Origin: Hippasteria phrygiana
Lineage: Eukaryota > Echinodermata > Asteroidea > Valvatida > Goniasteridae
NCBI GenBank assembly: GCA_037893225.1
Contig: JAZGUH010000087.1
Coordinates: forward strand, 2,108,001-2,172,000
Reading direction: 5' to 3'
DNA length: 64,000 bases
Position 1 is the stretch's first letter. The number at the start of each line of letters is the position of its first letter. Below the pieces are notes generated by a model. That model was not told the origin of the DNA. It ran no database searches and worked only from the letters and a program-made list of their open reading frames with translations. Position numbers and translations under genes: made by a program. Shown piece after piece: positions 49,272 through 63,600 of the stretch.

Positions 49272-52200
49272 GAATTTGACAGGCATGGAGCAATAAATAG
49301 AAGGTAATATGCACACAGATGTTGGCCGGAAAGAAAATAAACATTGCGAGGTTTGAATTTTCTCCACAAGTTTTAACTCTAAGAAGCCGCCGATAATTAC
49401 AACATGTAGCGCCAGATCTAAGCTATCCATACATGTCAAAATTACTGAATTTGGTTGATATTTCATGCAATTATGAATGAGTAAAGCAAGTCATACCCCA
49501 GGGAATTTGACAGGCATGGAGCAATAAATAGAAGGTAATATGCACACAGATGTTGGCCGGAAAGAAAATAAACATTGCGAGGTTTGAATTTTCTCCACAA
49601 GTGTTAACTCTAAGAAGCCGCCGATAATTGCAACATGTAGCGCCAGATCTAAGCTATCCATACATGTCAAAATTACTGAATTTGGTTGATATTTCATGCA
49701 ATTATGAATGAGTAAAGCAAGTCATACCCCAGGGAATTTGACATGCATGGAGCAATAAATAGACGGTAATATGCACACAGATGTTGGCCGGAAAGAAAAT
49801 AAACATTGCGAGGTTTGAATTTTCTCCACAAGTTTTAACTCTAGGAAGCCGCCGATGATTGCAACATGTAGCGCCAGATCTAAGCTATCCATACATGTCA
49901 ACATTACTGAATTTGGTTGATATTTCATGCAATTATGAATGAGTAAAGCAAGTCATACCCCAGGGAATTTGACATGCATGGAGCAATAAATAGACGGTAA
50001 TATGCACACAGATGTTGGCCGGAAAGAAAATAAACATTGCGAGGTTTGAATTTTCTCCACAAGTTTTAACTCTAGGAAGCCGCCGATGATTGCAACATGT
50101 AGCGCCAGATCTAAGCTATCCATACATGTCAAAATTACTGTATTTGGTTGATATTTCATGCAATTATGAATGAGTAAAGCAAGTCATACCCTAGGGAATT
50201 TGACAGGCATGGAGCAATAAATAGAAGGTAATATGCACACAGATGTTGGCCGGAAAGAAAATAAACATTGCGAGGTTTGAATTTTCTCCACAAGTGTTAA
50301 CTCTAAGAAGCCGCCGATAATTGCAACATGTAGCGCCAGATCTAAGCTATCCATACATGTCAAAATTACTGAATTTGGTTGATATCTCATGCAATTATGA
50401 ATGAGTAAAGCAAGTCCATACCCCAGGGAATTTGACATGCATGGAGCAATAAATAGAAGGTAACATGTACACAGATGTTGGCCGGAAAGAAAATAAACAT
50501 TGCGAGGTTTGAATTTTCTCCACAAGTTTTAACTCTAGGAAGCCGCCGATGATTGCAACATGTAGCGCCAGATCTAAGCTATCCATACATGTCAACATTA
50601 CTGAATTTGGTTGATATTTCATGCAATTATGAATGAGTAAAGCAAGTCATACCCCAGGGAATTTGACATGCATGGAGCAATAAATAGACGGTAATATGCA
50701 CACAGATGTTGGCCGGAAAGAAAATAAACATTGCGAGGTTTGAATTTTCTCCACAAGTTTTAACTCTAAGAAGCCGCCGATGATTGCAACATGTAGCGCC
50801 AGATCTAAGCTATCCATACATGTCAAAATTACTGTATTTGGTTGATATTTAATGCAATTATGAATGAGTAAAGCAAGTCATACCCTAGGGAATTTGACAG
50901 GCATGGAGCAATAAATAGAAGGTAATATGCACACAGATGTTGGCCGGAAAGAAAATAAACATTGCGAGGTTTGAATTTTCTCCACAAGTGTTAACTCTAA
51001 GAAGCCGCCGATAATTGCAACATGTAGCGCCAGATCTAAGCTATCCATACATGTCAAAATTACTGAATTTGGTTGATATTTCATGCAATTATGAATGAGT
51101 AAAGCAAGTCCATACCCCAGCGAATTTGACATGAATGGAGCAATAAATAGACGGTAACATGTACACAGATGTTGGCCGGAAAGAAAATAAACATTGCGAG
51201 GTTTGAATTTTCTCCACAAGTTTTAACTCTAGGAAGCCGCCGATGATTGCAACATGTAGCGCCAGATCTAAGCTATCCATACATGTCAAAATTACTGTAT
51301 TTGGTTGATATTTCATGCAATTATGAATGAGTAAAGCAAGTCATACCCTAGGGAATTTGACAGGCATGGAGCAATAAATAGAAGGTAATATGCACACAGA
51401 TGTTGGCCGGAAAGAAAATAAACATTGCGAGGTTTGAATTTTCTCCACAAGTGTTAACTCTAAGAAGCCGCCGATAATTGCAACATGTAGCGCCAGATCT
51501 AAGCTATCCATACATGTCAAAATTACTGAATTTGGTTGATATTTCATGCAATTATGAATGAGTAGAGCAAGTCCATACCCCAGGGAATTTGACATGCATG
51601 GAGCAATAAATAGAAGGTAATATGCACACAGATGTTGGCCGGAAAGAAAATAAACATTGCGAGGTTTGAATTTTCTCCACAAGTTTTAACTCTAAGAAGC
51701 CGCCGATGATTGCAACATGTAGCGCCAGATCTAAGCTATCCATACATGTCAAAATTACTGTATTTGGTTTATATTTCATGCAATTATGAATGAGTAAAGC
51801 AAGTCATACCCTAGGGAATTTGACAGGCATGGAGCAATAAATAGAAGGTAATATGCACACAGATGTTGGCCGGAAAGAAAATAAACATTGCGAGGTTTGA
51901 ATTTTCTCCACAAGTGTTAACTCTAAGAAGCCGCCGATAATTGCAACATGTAGCGCCAGATCTAAGCTATCCATACATGTCAAAATTACTGAATTTGGTT
52001 GATATTTCATGCAATTATGAATGAGTAAAGCAAGTCATACCCTAGGGAATTTGACAGGCATGGAGCAATAAATAGAAGGTAATATGCACACAGATGTTGG
52101 CCGGAAAGAAAATAAACATTGCGAGGTTTGAATTTTCTCCACAAGTGTTAACTCTAAGAAGCCGCCGATAATTGCAACATGTAGCGCCAGATCTAAGCTA

Positions 52201-52739
52201 TCCATACATGCCAAAATTACTGAATTTGGTTGATATTTCATGCAATTATGAATGAGTAAAGCAAGTCATACCCCAGGGAATTTGACATGCATGGAGCAAT
52301 AAATAGACGGTAATATGCACACAGATGTTGGCCGGAAAGAAAATAAACATTGCGAGGTTTGAATTTTCTCGACAAGTTTTAACTCTAGGAAGCCGCCGAT
52401 AATTGCAACATGTAGCGCCAGATCTAAGCTATCCATACATGTCAACATTACTGAATTTGGTTGATATTTCATGCAATTATGAATGAGTAAAGCAAGTCAT
52501 ACCCCAGGGAATTTGACATGCATGGAGCAATAAATAGACGGTAATATGCACACAGATGTTGGCCGGAAAGAAAATAAACATTGCGAGGTTTGAATTTTCT
52601 CCACAAGTTTTAACTCTAGGAAGCCGCCGATGATTGCAACATGTAGCGCCAGATCTAAGCTATCCATACATGTCAACATTACTGAATTTGGTTGATATTT
52701 CATGCAATTATGAATGAGTAAAGCAAGTCATACCCCAGG
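49272..52739. repeat. 17-unit HOR, second copy, broken after 15 units (3,468 bp)
   Basis: The order follows 45,341-49,271 unit for unit until the fifteenth unit (52,509-52,739). That unit begins like m8 but ends with A169C and A177, and the array then jumps to the B unit normally found before m11. Differences from copy one include AATTACAAC near 49,399, CTAAG near 50,768 and A124 near 52,401. Confidence 0.82.
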
Positions 52740-53433
52740 GAATTTGACATGCATGGAGCAATAAATAGACGGTAATATGCACACAGATGTTGGCCGGAAA
52801 GAAAATAAACATTGCGAGGTTTGAATTTTCTCCACAAGTTTTAACTCTAAGAAGCCGCCGATGATTGCAACATGTAGCGCCAGATCTAAGCTATCCATAC
52901 ATGTCAAAATTACTGTATTTGGTTGATATTTAATGCAATTATGAATGAGTAAAGCAAGTCATACCCTAGGGAATTTGACAGGCATGGAGCAATAAATAGA
53001 AGGTAATATGCACACAGATGTTGGCCGGAAAGAAAATAAACATTGCGAGGTTTGAATTTTCTCCACAAGTGTTAACTCTAAGAAGCCGCCGATAATTGCA
53101 ACATGTAGCGCCAGATCTAAGCTATCCATACATGTCAAAATTACTGAATTTGGTTGATATTTCATGCAATTATGAATGAGTAAAGCAAGTCCATACCCCA
53201 GCGAATTTGACATGAATGGAGCAATAAATAGACGGTAACATGTACACAGATGTTGGCCGGAAAGAAAATAAACATTGCGAGGTTTGAATTTTCTCCACAA
53301 GTTTTAACTCTAGGAAGCCGCCGATGATTGCAACATGTAGCGCCAGATCTAAGCTATCCATACATGTCAACATTACTGAATTTGGTTGATATTTCATGCA
53401 ATTATGAATGAGTAAAGCAAGTCATACCCCAGG
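52740..53433. repeat. Three-unit block, left copy (694 bp)
   Basis: Order: B unit with A193, m11, and an m12 whose right end is m7* (A169C, A177). The next 694 bases repeat the order, but with an ordinary m12 end. Confidence 0.8.
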
Positions 53434-54127
53434 GAATTTGACATGCATGGAGCAATAAATAGACGGTAATATGCACACAGATGTTGGCCGGAAAGAAAAT
53501 AAACATTGCGAGGTTTGAATTTTCTCCACAAGTTTTAACTCTAAGAAGCCGCCGATGATTGCAACATGTAGCGCCAGATCTAAGCTATCCATACATGTCA
53601 AAATTACTGTATTTGGTTGATATTTAATGCAATTATGAATGAGTAAAGCAAGTCATACCCTAGGGAATTTGACAGGCATGGAGCAATAAATAGAAGGTAA
53701 TATGCACACAGATGTTGGCCGGAAAGAAAATAAACATTGCGAGGTTTGAATTTTCTCCACAAGTGTTAACTCTAAGAAGCCGCCGATAATTGCAACATGT
53801 AGCGCCAGATCTAAGCTATCCATACATGTCAAAATTACTGAATTTGGTTGATATTTCATGCAATTATGAATGAGTAAAGCAAGTCCATACCCCAGCGAAT
53901 TTGACATGAATGGAGCAATAAATAGACGGTAACATGTACACAGATGTTGGCCGGAAAGAAAATAAACATTGCGAGGTTTGAATTTTCTCCACAAGTTTTA
54001 ACTCTAGGAAGCCGCCGATGATTGCAACATGTAGCGCCAGATCTAAGCTATCCATACATGTCAAAATTACTGTATTTGGTTGATATTTCATGCAATTATG
54101 AATGAGTAAAGCAAGTCATACCCTAGG
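53434..54127. repeat. Three-unit block, right copy (694 bp)
   Basis: Order: B unit with A193, m11 and m12 (T177, A169). It is in tandem with 52,740-53,433. The hybrid m12/m7* end of the left copy marks the crossover that made the duplication. Confidence 0.8.
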
Positions 54128-56902
54128 GAATTTGACAGGCATGGAGCAATAAATAGAAGGTAATATGCACACAGATGTTGGCCGGAAAGAAAATAAACAT
54201 TGCGAGGTTTGAATTTTCTCCACAAGTGTTAACTCTAAGAAGCCGCCGATAATTGCAACATGTAGCGCCAGATCTAAGCTATCCATACATGTCAAAATTA
54301 CTGAATTTGGTTGATATTTCATGCAATTATGAATGAGTAGAGCAAGTCCATACCCCAGGGAATTTGACATGCATGGAGCAATAAATAGAAGGTAATATGC
54401 ACACAGATGTTGGCCGGAAAGAAAATAAACATTGCGAGGTTTGAATTTTCTCCACAAGTGTTAACTCTAAGAAGCCGCCGATAATTGCAACATGTAGCGC
54501 CAGATCTAAGCTATCCATACATGTCAAAATTACTGAATTTGGTTGATATTTCATGCAATTATGAATGAGTAAAGCAAGTCATACCCTAGGGAATTTGACA
54601 GGCATGGAGCAATAAATAGAAGGTAATATGCACACAGATGTTGGCCGGAAAGAAAATAAACATTGCGAGGTTTGAATTTTCTCCACAAGTGTTAACTCTA
54701 AGAAGCCGCCGATAATTGCAACATGTAGCGCCAGATCTAAGCTATCCATACATGCCAAAATTACTGAATTTGGTTGATATTTCATGCAATTATGAATGAG
54801 TAAAGCAAGTCATACCCCAGGGAATTTGACATGCATGGAGCAATAAATAGACGGTAATATGCACACAGATGTTGGCCGGAAAGAAAATAAACATTGCGAG
54901 GTTTGAATTTTCTCGACAAGTTTTAACTCTAGGAAGCCGCCGATAATTGCAACATGTAGCGCCAGATCTAAGCTATCCATACATGTCAACATTACTGAAT
55001 TTGGTTGATATTTCATGCAATTATGAATGAGTAAAGCAAGTCATACCCCAGGGAATTTGACATGCATGGAGCAATAAATAGACGGTAATATGCACACAGA
55101 TGTTGGCCGGAAAGAAAATAAACATTGCGAGGTTTGAATTTTCTCCACAAGTTTTAACTCTAGGAAGCCGCCGATGATTGCAACATGTAGCGCCAGATCT
55201 AAGCTATCCATACATGTCAAAATTACTGTATTTGGTTGATATTTCATGCAATTATGAATGAGTAAAGCAAGTCATACCCTAGGGAATTTGACAGGCATGG
55301 AGCAATAAATAGAAGGTAATATGCACACAGATGTTGGCCGGAAAGAAAATAAACATTGCGAGGTTTGAATTTTCTCCACAAGTGTTAACTCTAAGAAGCC
55401 GCCGATAATTGCAACATGTAGCGCCAGATCTAAGCTATCCATACATGTCAAAATTACTGAATTTGGTTGATATCTCATGCAATTATGAATGAGTAAAGCA
55501 AGTCCATACCCCAGGGAATTTGACATGCATGGAGCAATAAATAGAAGGTAACATGTAGACAGATGTTGGCCGGAAAGAAAATAAACATTGCGAGGTTTGA
55601 ATTTTCTCCACAAGTGTTAACTCTAAGAAGCCGCCGATAATTGCAACATGTAGCGCCAGATCTAAGCTATCCATACATGTCAAAATTACTGAATTTGGTT
55701 GATATTTCATGCAATTATGAATGAGTAAAGCAAGTCATACCCCAGGGAATTTGACATGCATGGAGCAATAAATAGACGGTAATATGCACACAGATGTTGG
55801 CCGGAAAGAAAATAAACATTGCGAGGTTTGAATTTTCTCCACAAGTTTTAACTCTAGGAAGCCGCCGATGATTGCAACATGTAGCGCCAGATCTAAGCTA
55901 TCCATACATGTCAACATTACTGAATTTGGTTGATATTTCATGCAATTATGAATGAGTAAAGCAAGTCATACCCCAGGGAATTTGACAGGCATGGAGCAAT
56001 AAATAGACGGTAATATGCACACAGATGTTGGCCGGAAAGAAAATAAACATTGCGAGGTTTGAATTTTCTCCACAAGTTTTAACTCTAGGAAGCCGCCGAT
56101 GATTGCAACATGTAGCGCCAGATCTAAGCTATCCATACATGTCAAAATTACTGTATTTGGTTTATATTTCATGCAATTATGAATGAGTAAAGCAAGTCAT
56201 ACCCTAGGGAATTTGACAGGCATGGAGCAATAAATAGAAGGTAATATGCAGACAGATGTTGGCCGGAAAGAAAATAAACATTGCGAGGTTTGAATTTTCT
56301 CCACAAGTGTTAACTCTAAGAAGCCGCCGATAATTGCAACATGTAGCGCCAGATCTAAGCTATCCATACATGTCAAAATTACTGTATTTGGTTGATATTT
56401 CATGCAATTATGAATGAGTAAAGCAAGTCCACACCCCAGGGAATTTGACATGCATGGAGCAATAAATAGAAGGTAACATGTACACAGATGTTGGCCGGAA
56501 AGAAAATAAACATTGCGAGGTTTGAATTTTCTCCACAAGTTTTAACTCTAGGAAGCCGCCGATGATTGCAACATGTAGCGCCAGATCTAAGCTATCCATA
56601 CATGTCAAAATTACTGTATTTGGTTGATATTTAATGCAATTATGAATGAGTAAAGCAAGTCATACCCTAGGGAATTTGACAGGCATGGAGCAATAAATAG
56701 AAGGTAATATGCACACAGATGTTGGCCGGAAAGAAAATAAACATTGCGAGGTTTGAATTTTCTCCACAAGTGTTAACTCTAAGAAGCCGCCGATAATTGC
56801 AACATGTAGCGCCAGATCTAAGCTATCCATACATGTCAAAATTACTGAATTTGGTTGATATTTCATGCAATTATGAATGAGTAAAGCAAGTCATACCCTA
56901 GG
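54128..56902. repeat. Twelve-unit mixed block (2,775 bp)
   Basis: It contains an A unit with G213, an A-like mosaic starting with T11, m6 with C165, m7* with G94, m8, m9, a further T11 mosaic, m7*, a T186 unit with G11, two A/B units and m6. Private changes are GTAGACAG near 55,558, GCAGACAG near 56,250 and CCACACC near 56,431. No second copy is in the window. Confidence 0.72.
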
Positions 56903-59216
56903 GAATTTGACAGGCATGGAGCAATAAATAGAAGGTAATATGCACACAGATGTTGGCCGGAAAGAAAATAAACATTGCGAGGTTTGAATTTTCTCCACAA
57001 GTGTTAACTCTAAGAAGCCGCCGATAATTGCAACATGTAGCGCCAGATCTAAGCTATCCATACATGTCAAAATTACTGAATTTGGTTGATATTTCATGCA
57101 ATTATGAATGAGTAAAGCAAGTCCATACCCCAGCGAATTTGACATGCATGGAGCAATAAATAGACGGTAATATGCACACAGATGTTGGCCGGAAAGAAAA
57201 TAAACATTGCGAGGTTTGAATTTTCTCCACAAGTGTTAACTCTAAGAAGCCGCCGATAATTGCAACATGTAGCGCCAGATCTAAGCTATCCATACATGTC
57301 AAAATTACTGAATTTGGTTGATATCTCATGCAATTATGAATGAGTAAAGCAAGTCCATACCCCAGGGAATTTGACATGCATGGAGCAATAAATAGAAGGT
57401 AACATGTACACAGATGTTGGCCGGAAAGAAAATAAACATTGCGAGGTTTGAATTTTCTCCACAAGTTTTAACTCTAGGAAGCCGCCGATGATTGCAACAT
57501 GTAGCGCCAGATCTAAGCTATCCATACATGTCAAAATTACTGTATTTGGTTGATATTTAATGCAATTATGAATGAGTAGAGCAAGTCATACCCCAGGGAA
57601 TTTGACAGGCATGGAGCAATAAATAGAAGGTAATATGCACACAGATGTTGGCCGGAAAGAAAATAAACATTGCGAGGTTTGAATTTTCTCCACAAGTTTT
57701 AACTCTAAGAAGCCGCCGATAATTGCAACATGTAGCGCCAGATCTAAGCTATCCATACATGTCAAAATTACTGAATTTGGTTGATATTTCATGCAATTAT
57801 GAATGAGTAAAGCAAGTCATACCCTAGGGAATTTGACAGGCATGGAGCAATAAATAGAAGGTAATATGCACACAGATGTTGGCCGGAAAGAAAATAAACA
57901 TTGCGAGGTTTGAATTTTCTCCACAAGTGTTAACTCTAAGAAGCCGCCGATAATTGCAACATGTAGCGCCAGATCTAAGCTATCCATACATGTCAAAATT
58001 ACTGAATTTGGTTGATATCTCATGCAATTATGAATGAGTAAAGCAAGTCCATACCCCAGGGAATTTGACATGCATGGAGCAATAAATAGAAGGTAACATG
58101 TACACAGATGTTGGCCGGAAAGAAAATAAACATTGCGAGGTTTGAATTTTCTCCACAAGTTTTAACTCTAGGAAGCCGCCGATGATTGCAACATGTAGCG
58201 CCAGATCTAAGCTATCCATACATGTCAACATTACTGAATTTGGTTGATATTTCATGCAATTATGAATGAGTAAAGCAAGTCATACCCCAGGGAATTTGAC
58301 ATGCATGGAGCAATAAATAGACGGTAATATGCACACAGATGTTGGCCGGAAAGAAAATAAACATTGCGAGGTTTGAATTTTCTCCACAAGTTTTAACTCT
58401 AGGAAGCCGCCGATGATTGCAACATGTAGCGCCAGATCTAAGCTATCCATACATGTCAAAATTACTGTATTTGGTTGATATTTCATGCAATTATGAATGA
58501 GTAAAGCAAGTCATACCCTAGGGAATTTGACAGGCATGGAGCAATAAATAGAAGGTAATATGCACACAGATGTTGGCCGGAAAGAAAATAAACATTGCGA
58601 GGTTTGAATTTTCTCCACAAGTGTTAACTCTAAGAAGCCGCCGATAATTGCAACATGTAGCGCCAGATCTAAGCTATCCATACATGTCAAAATTACTGAA
58701 TTTGGTTGATATTTCATGCAATTATGAATGAGTAGAGCAAGTCCATACCCCAGGGAATTTGACATGCATGGAGCAATAAATAGAAGGTAATATGCACACA
58801 GATGTTGGCCGGAAAGAAAATAAACATTGCGAGGTTTGAATTTTCTCCACAAGTTTTAACTCTAAGAAGCCGCCGATGATTGCAACATGTAGCGCCAGAT
58901 CTAAGCTATCCATACATGTCAAAATTACTGTATTTGGTTTATATTTCATGCAATTATGAATGAGTAAAGCAAGTCATACCCTAGGGAATTTGACAGGCAT
59001 GGAGCAATAAATAGAAGGTAATATGCACACAGATGTTGGCCGGAAAGAAAATAAACATTGCGAGGTTTGAATTTTCTCCACAAGTGTTAACTCTAAGAAG
59101 CCGCCGATAATTGCAACATGTAGCGCCAGATCTAAGCTATCCATACATGTCAAAATTACTGAATTTGGTTGATATTTCATGCAATTATGAATGAGTAAAG
59201 CAAGTCATACCCTAGG

Positions 59217-59909
59217 GAATTTGACAGGCATGGAGCAATAAATAGAAGGTAATATGCACACAGATGTTGGCCGGAAAGAAAATAAACATTGCGAGGTTTG
59301 AATTTTCTCCACAAGTGTTAACTCTAAGAAGCCGCCGATAATTGCAACATGTAGCGCCAGATCTAAGCTATCCATACATGCCAAAATTACTGAATTTGGT
59401 TGATATTTCATGCAATTATGAATGAGTAAAGCAAGTCATACCCCAGGGAATTTGACATGCATGGAGCAATAAATAGACGGTAATATGCACACAGATGTTG
59501 GCCGGAAAGAAAATAAACATTGCGAGGTTTGAATTTTCTCCACAAGTTTTAACTCTAGGAAGCCGCCGATGATTGCAACATGTAGCGCCAGATCTAAGCT
59601 ATCCATACATGTCAACATTACTGAATTTGGTTGATATTTCATGCAATTATGAATGAGTAAAGCAAGTCATACCCCAGGGAATTTGACATGCATGGAGCAA
59701 TAAATAGACGGTAATATGCACACAGATGTTGGCCGGAAAGAAAATAAACATTGCGAGGTTTGAATTTTCTCCACAAGTTTTAACTCTAGGAAGCCGCCGA
59801 TGATTGCAACATGTAGCGCCAGATCTAAGCTATCCATACATGTCAAAATTACTGTATTTGGTTGATATTTCATGCAATTATGAATGAGTAAAGCAAGTCA
59901 TACCCTAGG
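59217..59909. repeat. Three-unit set m6(C165)-m7*-m8, left copy (693 bp)
   Basis: The three units are m6 with ATGCCAAAA, m7* with GTCAACATT, and m8. The same set follows at once at 59,910. In this copy m6 has A111 and A124. Confidence 0.82.
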
Positions 59910-60602
59910 GAATTTGACAGGCATGGAGCAATAAATAGAAGGTAATATGCACACAGATGTTGGCCGGAAAGAAAATAAACATTGCGAGGTTTGAATTTTC
60001 TCCACAAGTGTTAACTCTAGGAAGCCGCCGATGATTGCAACATGTAGCGCCAGATCTAAGCTATCCATACATGCCAAAATTACTGAATTTGGTTGATATT
60101 TCATGCAATTATGAATGAGTAAAGCAAGTCATACCCCAGGGAATTTGACATGCATGGAGCAATAAATAGACGGTAATATGCACACAGATGTTGGCCGGAA
60201 AGAAAATAAACATTGCGAGGTTTGAATTTTCTCCACAAGTTTTAACTCTAGGAAGCCGCCGATGATTGCAACATGTAGCGCCAGATCTAAGCTATCCATA
60301 CATGTCAACATTACTGAATTTGGTTGATATTTCATGCAATTATGAATGAGTAAAGCAAGTCATACCCCAGGGAATTTGACATGCATGGAGCAATAAATAG
60401 ACGGTAATATGCACACAGATGTTGGCCGGAAAGAAAATAAACATTGCGAGGTTTGAATTTTCTCCACAAGTTTTAACTCTAGGAAGCCGCCGATGATTGC
60501 AACATGTAGCGCCAGATCTAAGCTATCCATACATGTCAAAATTACTGTATTTGGTTGATATTTCATGCAATTATGAATGAGTAAAGCAAGTCATACCCTA
60601 GG
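59910..60602. repeat. Three-unit set, right copy with converted m6 (693 bp)
   Basis: Same set as 59,217-59,909, but the m6 has G111 and G124 between an A-type left part (G11, A31, G101) and the C165 marker. It is a B-family patch in an A unit. The rest matches the left copy. Confidence 0.8.
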
Positions 60603-63600
60603 GAATTTGACAGGCATGGAGCAATAAATAGAAGGTAATATGCACACAGATGTTGGCCGGAAAGAAAATAAACATTGCGAGGTTTGAATTTTCTCCACAA
60701 GTGTTAACTCTAAGAAGCCGCCGATAATTGCAACATGTAGCGCCAGATCTAAGCTATCCATACATGTCAAAATTACTGAATTTGGTTGATATTTCATGCA
60801 ATTATGAATGAGTAAAGCAAGTCCATACCCCAGCGAATTTGACATGCATGGAGCAATAAATAGACGGTAATATGCACACAGATGTTGGCCGGAAAGAAAA
60901 TAAACATTGCGAGGTTTGAATTTTCTCCACAAGTGTTAACTCTAAGAAGCCGCCGATAATTGCAACATGTAGCGCCAGATCTAAGCTATCCATACATGTC
61001 AAAATTACTGAATTTGGTTGATATCTCATGCAATTATGAATGAGTAAAGCAAGTCCATACCCCAGGGAATTTGACATGCATGGAGCAATAAATAGAAGGT
61101 AACATGTACACAGATGTTGGCCGGAAAGAAAATAAACATTGCGAGGTTTGAATTTTCTCCACAAGTTTTAACTCTAGGAAGCCGCCGATGATTGCAACAT
61201 GTAGCGCCAGATCTAAGCTATCCATACATGTCAAAATTACTGTATTTGGTTGATATTTAATGCAATTATGAATGAGTAGAGCAAGTCATACCCCAGGGAA
61301 TTTGACAGGCATGGAGCAATAAATAGAAGGTAATATGCACACAGATGTTGGCCGGAAAGAAAATAAACATTGCGAGGTTTGAATTTTCTCCACAAGTTTT
61401 AACTCTAAGAAGCCGCCGATAATTGCAACATGTAGCGCCAGATCTAAGCTATCCATACATGTCAAAATTACTGAATTTGGTTGATATTTCATGCAATTAT
61501 GAATGAGTAAAGCAAGTCATACCCTAGGGAATTTGACAGGCATGGAGCAATAAATAGAAGGTAATATGCACACAGATGTTGGCCGGAAAGAAAATAAACA
61601 TTGCGAGGTTTGAATTTTCTCCACAAGTTTTAACTCTAGGAAGCCGCCGATGATTGCAACATGTAGCGCCAGATCTAAGCTATCCATACATGTCAACATT
61701 ACTGAATTTGGTTGATATTTCATGCAATTATGAATGAGTAAAGCAAGTCATACCCCAGGGAATTTGACATGCATGGAGCAATAAATAGACGGTAATATGC
61801 ACACAGATGTTGGCCGGAAAGAAAATAAACATTGCGAGGTTTGAATTTTCTCCACAAGTTTTAACTCTAGGAAGCCGCCGATGATTGCAACATGTAGCGC
61901 CAGATCTAAGCTATCCATACATGTCAAAATTACTGTATTTGGTTGATATTTAATGCAATTATGAATGAGTAAAGCAAGTCATACCCTAGGGAATTTGACA
62001 GGCATGGAGCAATAAATAGAAGGTAATATGCACACATATGTTGGCCGGAAAGAAAATAAACATTGCGAGGTTTGAATTTTCTCCACAAGTGTTAACTCTA
62101 AGAAGCCGCCGATAATTGCAACATGTAGCGCCAGATCTAAGCTATCCATACATGTCAAAATTACTGAATTTGGTTGATATTTCATGCAATTATGAATGAG
62201 TAAAGCAAGTCCATACCCCAGCGAATTTGACATGAATGGAGCAATAAATAGACGGTAACATGTACACAGATGTTGGCCGGAAAGAAAATAAACATTGCGA
62301 GGTTTGAATTTTCTCCACAAGTTTTAACTCTAGGAAGCCGCCGATGATTGCAACATGTAGCGCCAGATCTAAGCTATCCATACATGTCAAAATTACTGTA
62401 TTTGGTTGATATTTCATGCAATTATGAATGAGTAAAGCAAGTCATACCCTAGGGAATTTGACAGGCATGGAGCAATAAATAGAAGGTAATATGCACACAG
62501 ATGTTGGCCGGAAAGAAAATAAACATTGCGAGGTTTGAATTTTCTCCACAAGTGTTAACTCTAAGAAGCCGCCGATAATTGCAACATGTAGCGCCAGATC
62601 TAAGCTATCCATACATGTCAAAATTACTGAATTTGGTTGATATTTCATGCAATTATGAATGAGTAGAGCAAGTCCATACCCCAGGGAATTTGACATGCAT
62701 GGAGCAATAAATAGAAGGTAATATGCACACAGATGTTGGCCGGAAAGAAAATAAACATTGCGAGGTTTGAATTTTCTCCACAAGTTTTAACTCTAAGAAG
62801 CCGCCGATGATTGCAACATGTAGCGCCAGATCTAAGCTATCCATACATGTCAAAATTACTGTATTTGGTTTATATTTCATGCAATTATGAATGAGTAAAG
62901 CAAGTCATACCCTAGGGAATTTGACAGGCATGGAGCAATAAATAGAAGGTAATATGCACACAGATGTTGGCCGGAAAGAAAATAAACATTGCGAGGTTTG
63001 AATTTTCTCCACAAGTGTTAACTCTAAGAAGCCGCCGATAATTGCAACATGTAGCGCCAGATCTAAGCTATCCATACATGTCAAAATTACTGAATTTGGT
63101 TGATATTTCATGCAATTATGAATGAGTAAAGCAAGTCATACCCTAGGGAATTTGACAGGCATGGAGCAATAAATAGAAGGTAATATGCACACAGATGTTG
63201 GCCGGAAAGAAAATAAACATTGCGAGGTTTGAATTTTCTCCACAAGTGTTAACTCTAAGAAGCCGCCGATAATTGCAACATGTAGCGCCAGATCTAAGCT
63301 ATCCATACATGCCAAAATTACTGAATTTGGTTGATATTTCATGCAATTATGAATGAGTAAAGCAAGTCATACCCCAGGGAATTTGACATGCATGGAGCAA
63401 TAAATAGACGGTAATATGCACACAGATGTTGGCCGGAAAGAAAATAAACATTGCGAGGTTTGAATTTTCTCCACAAGTTTTAACTCTAGGAAGCCGCCGA
63501 TGATTGCAACATGTAGCGCCAGATCTAAGCTATCCATACATGTCAACATTACTGAATTTGGTTGATATTTCATGCAATTATGAATGAGTAAAGCAAGTCA

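Larger units (their letters stand above)
56903..60602. repeat. 16-unit HOR, first copy (3,700 bp)
   Basis: It starts with an A unit whose right neighbour (57,135) is a hybrid with the m12 junction CCCCAGCG, m7-like C31, T37 and C41, and an m1 end. The first units repeat at 60,603 with an offset of 3,700 bp. The block contains a six-unit set also present at 47,422, 51,353 and 62,454, and ends in a 3-unit tandem duplication. Confidence 0.78.
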
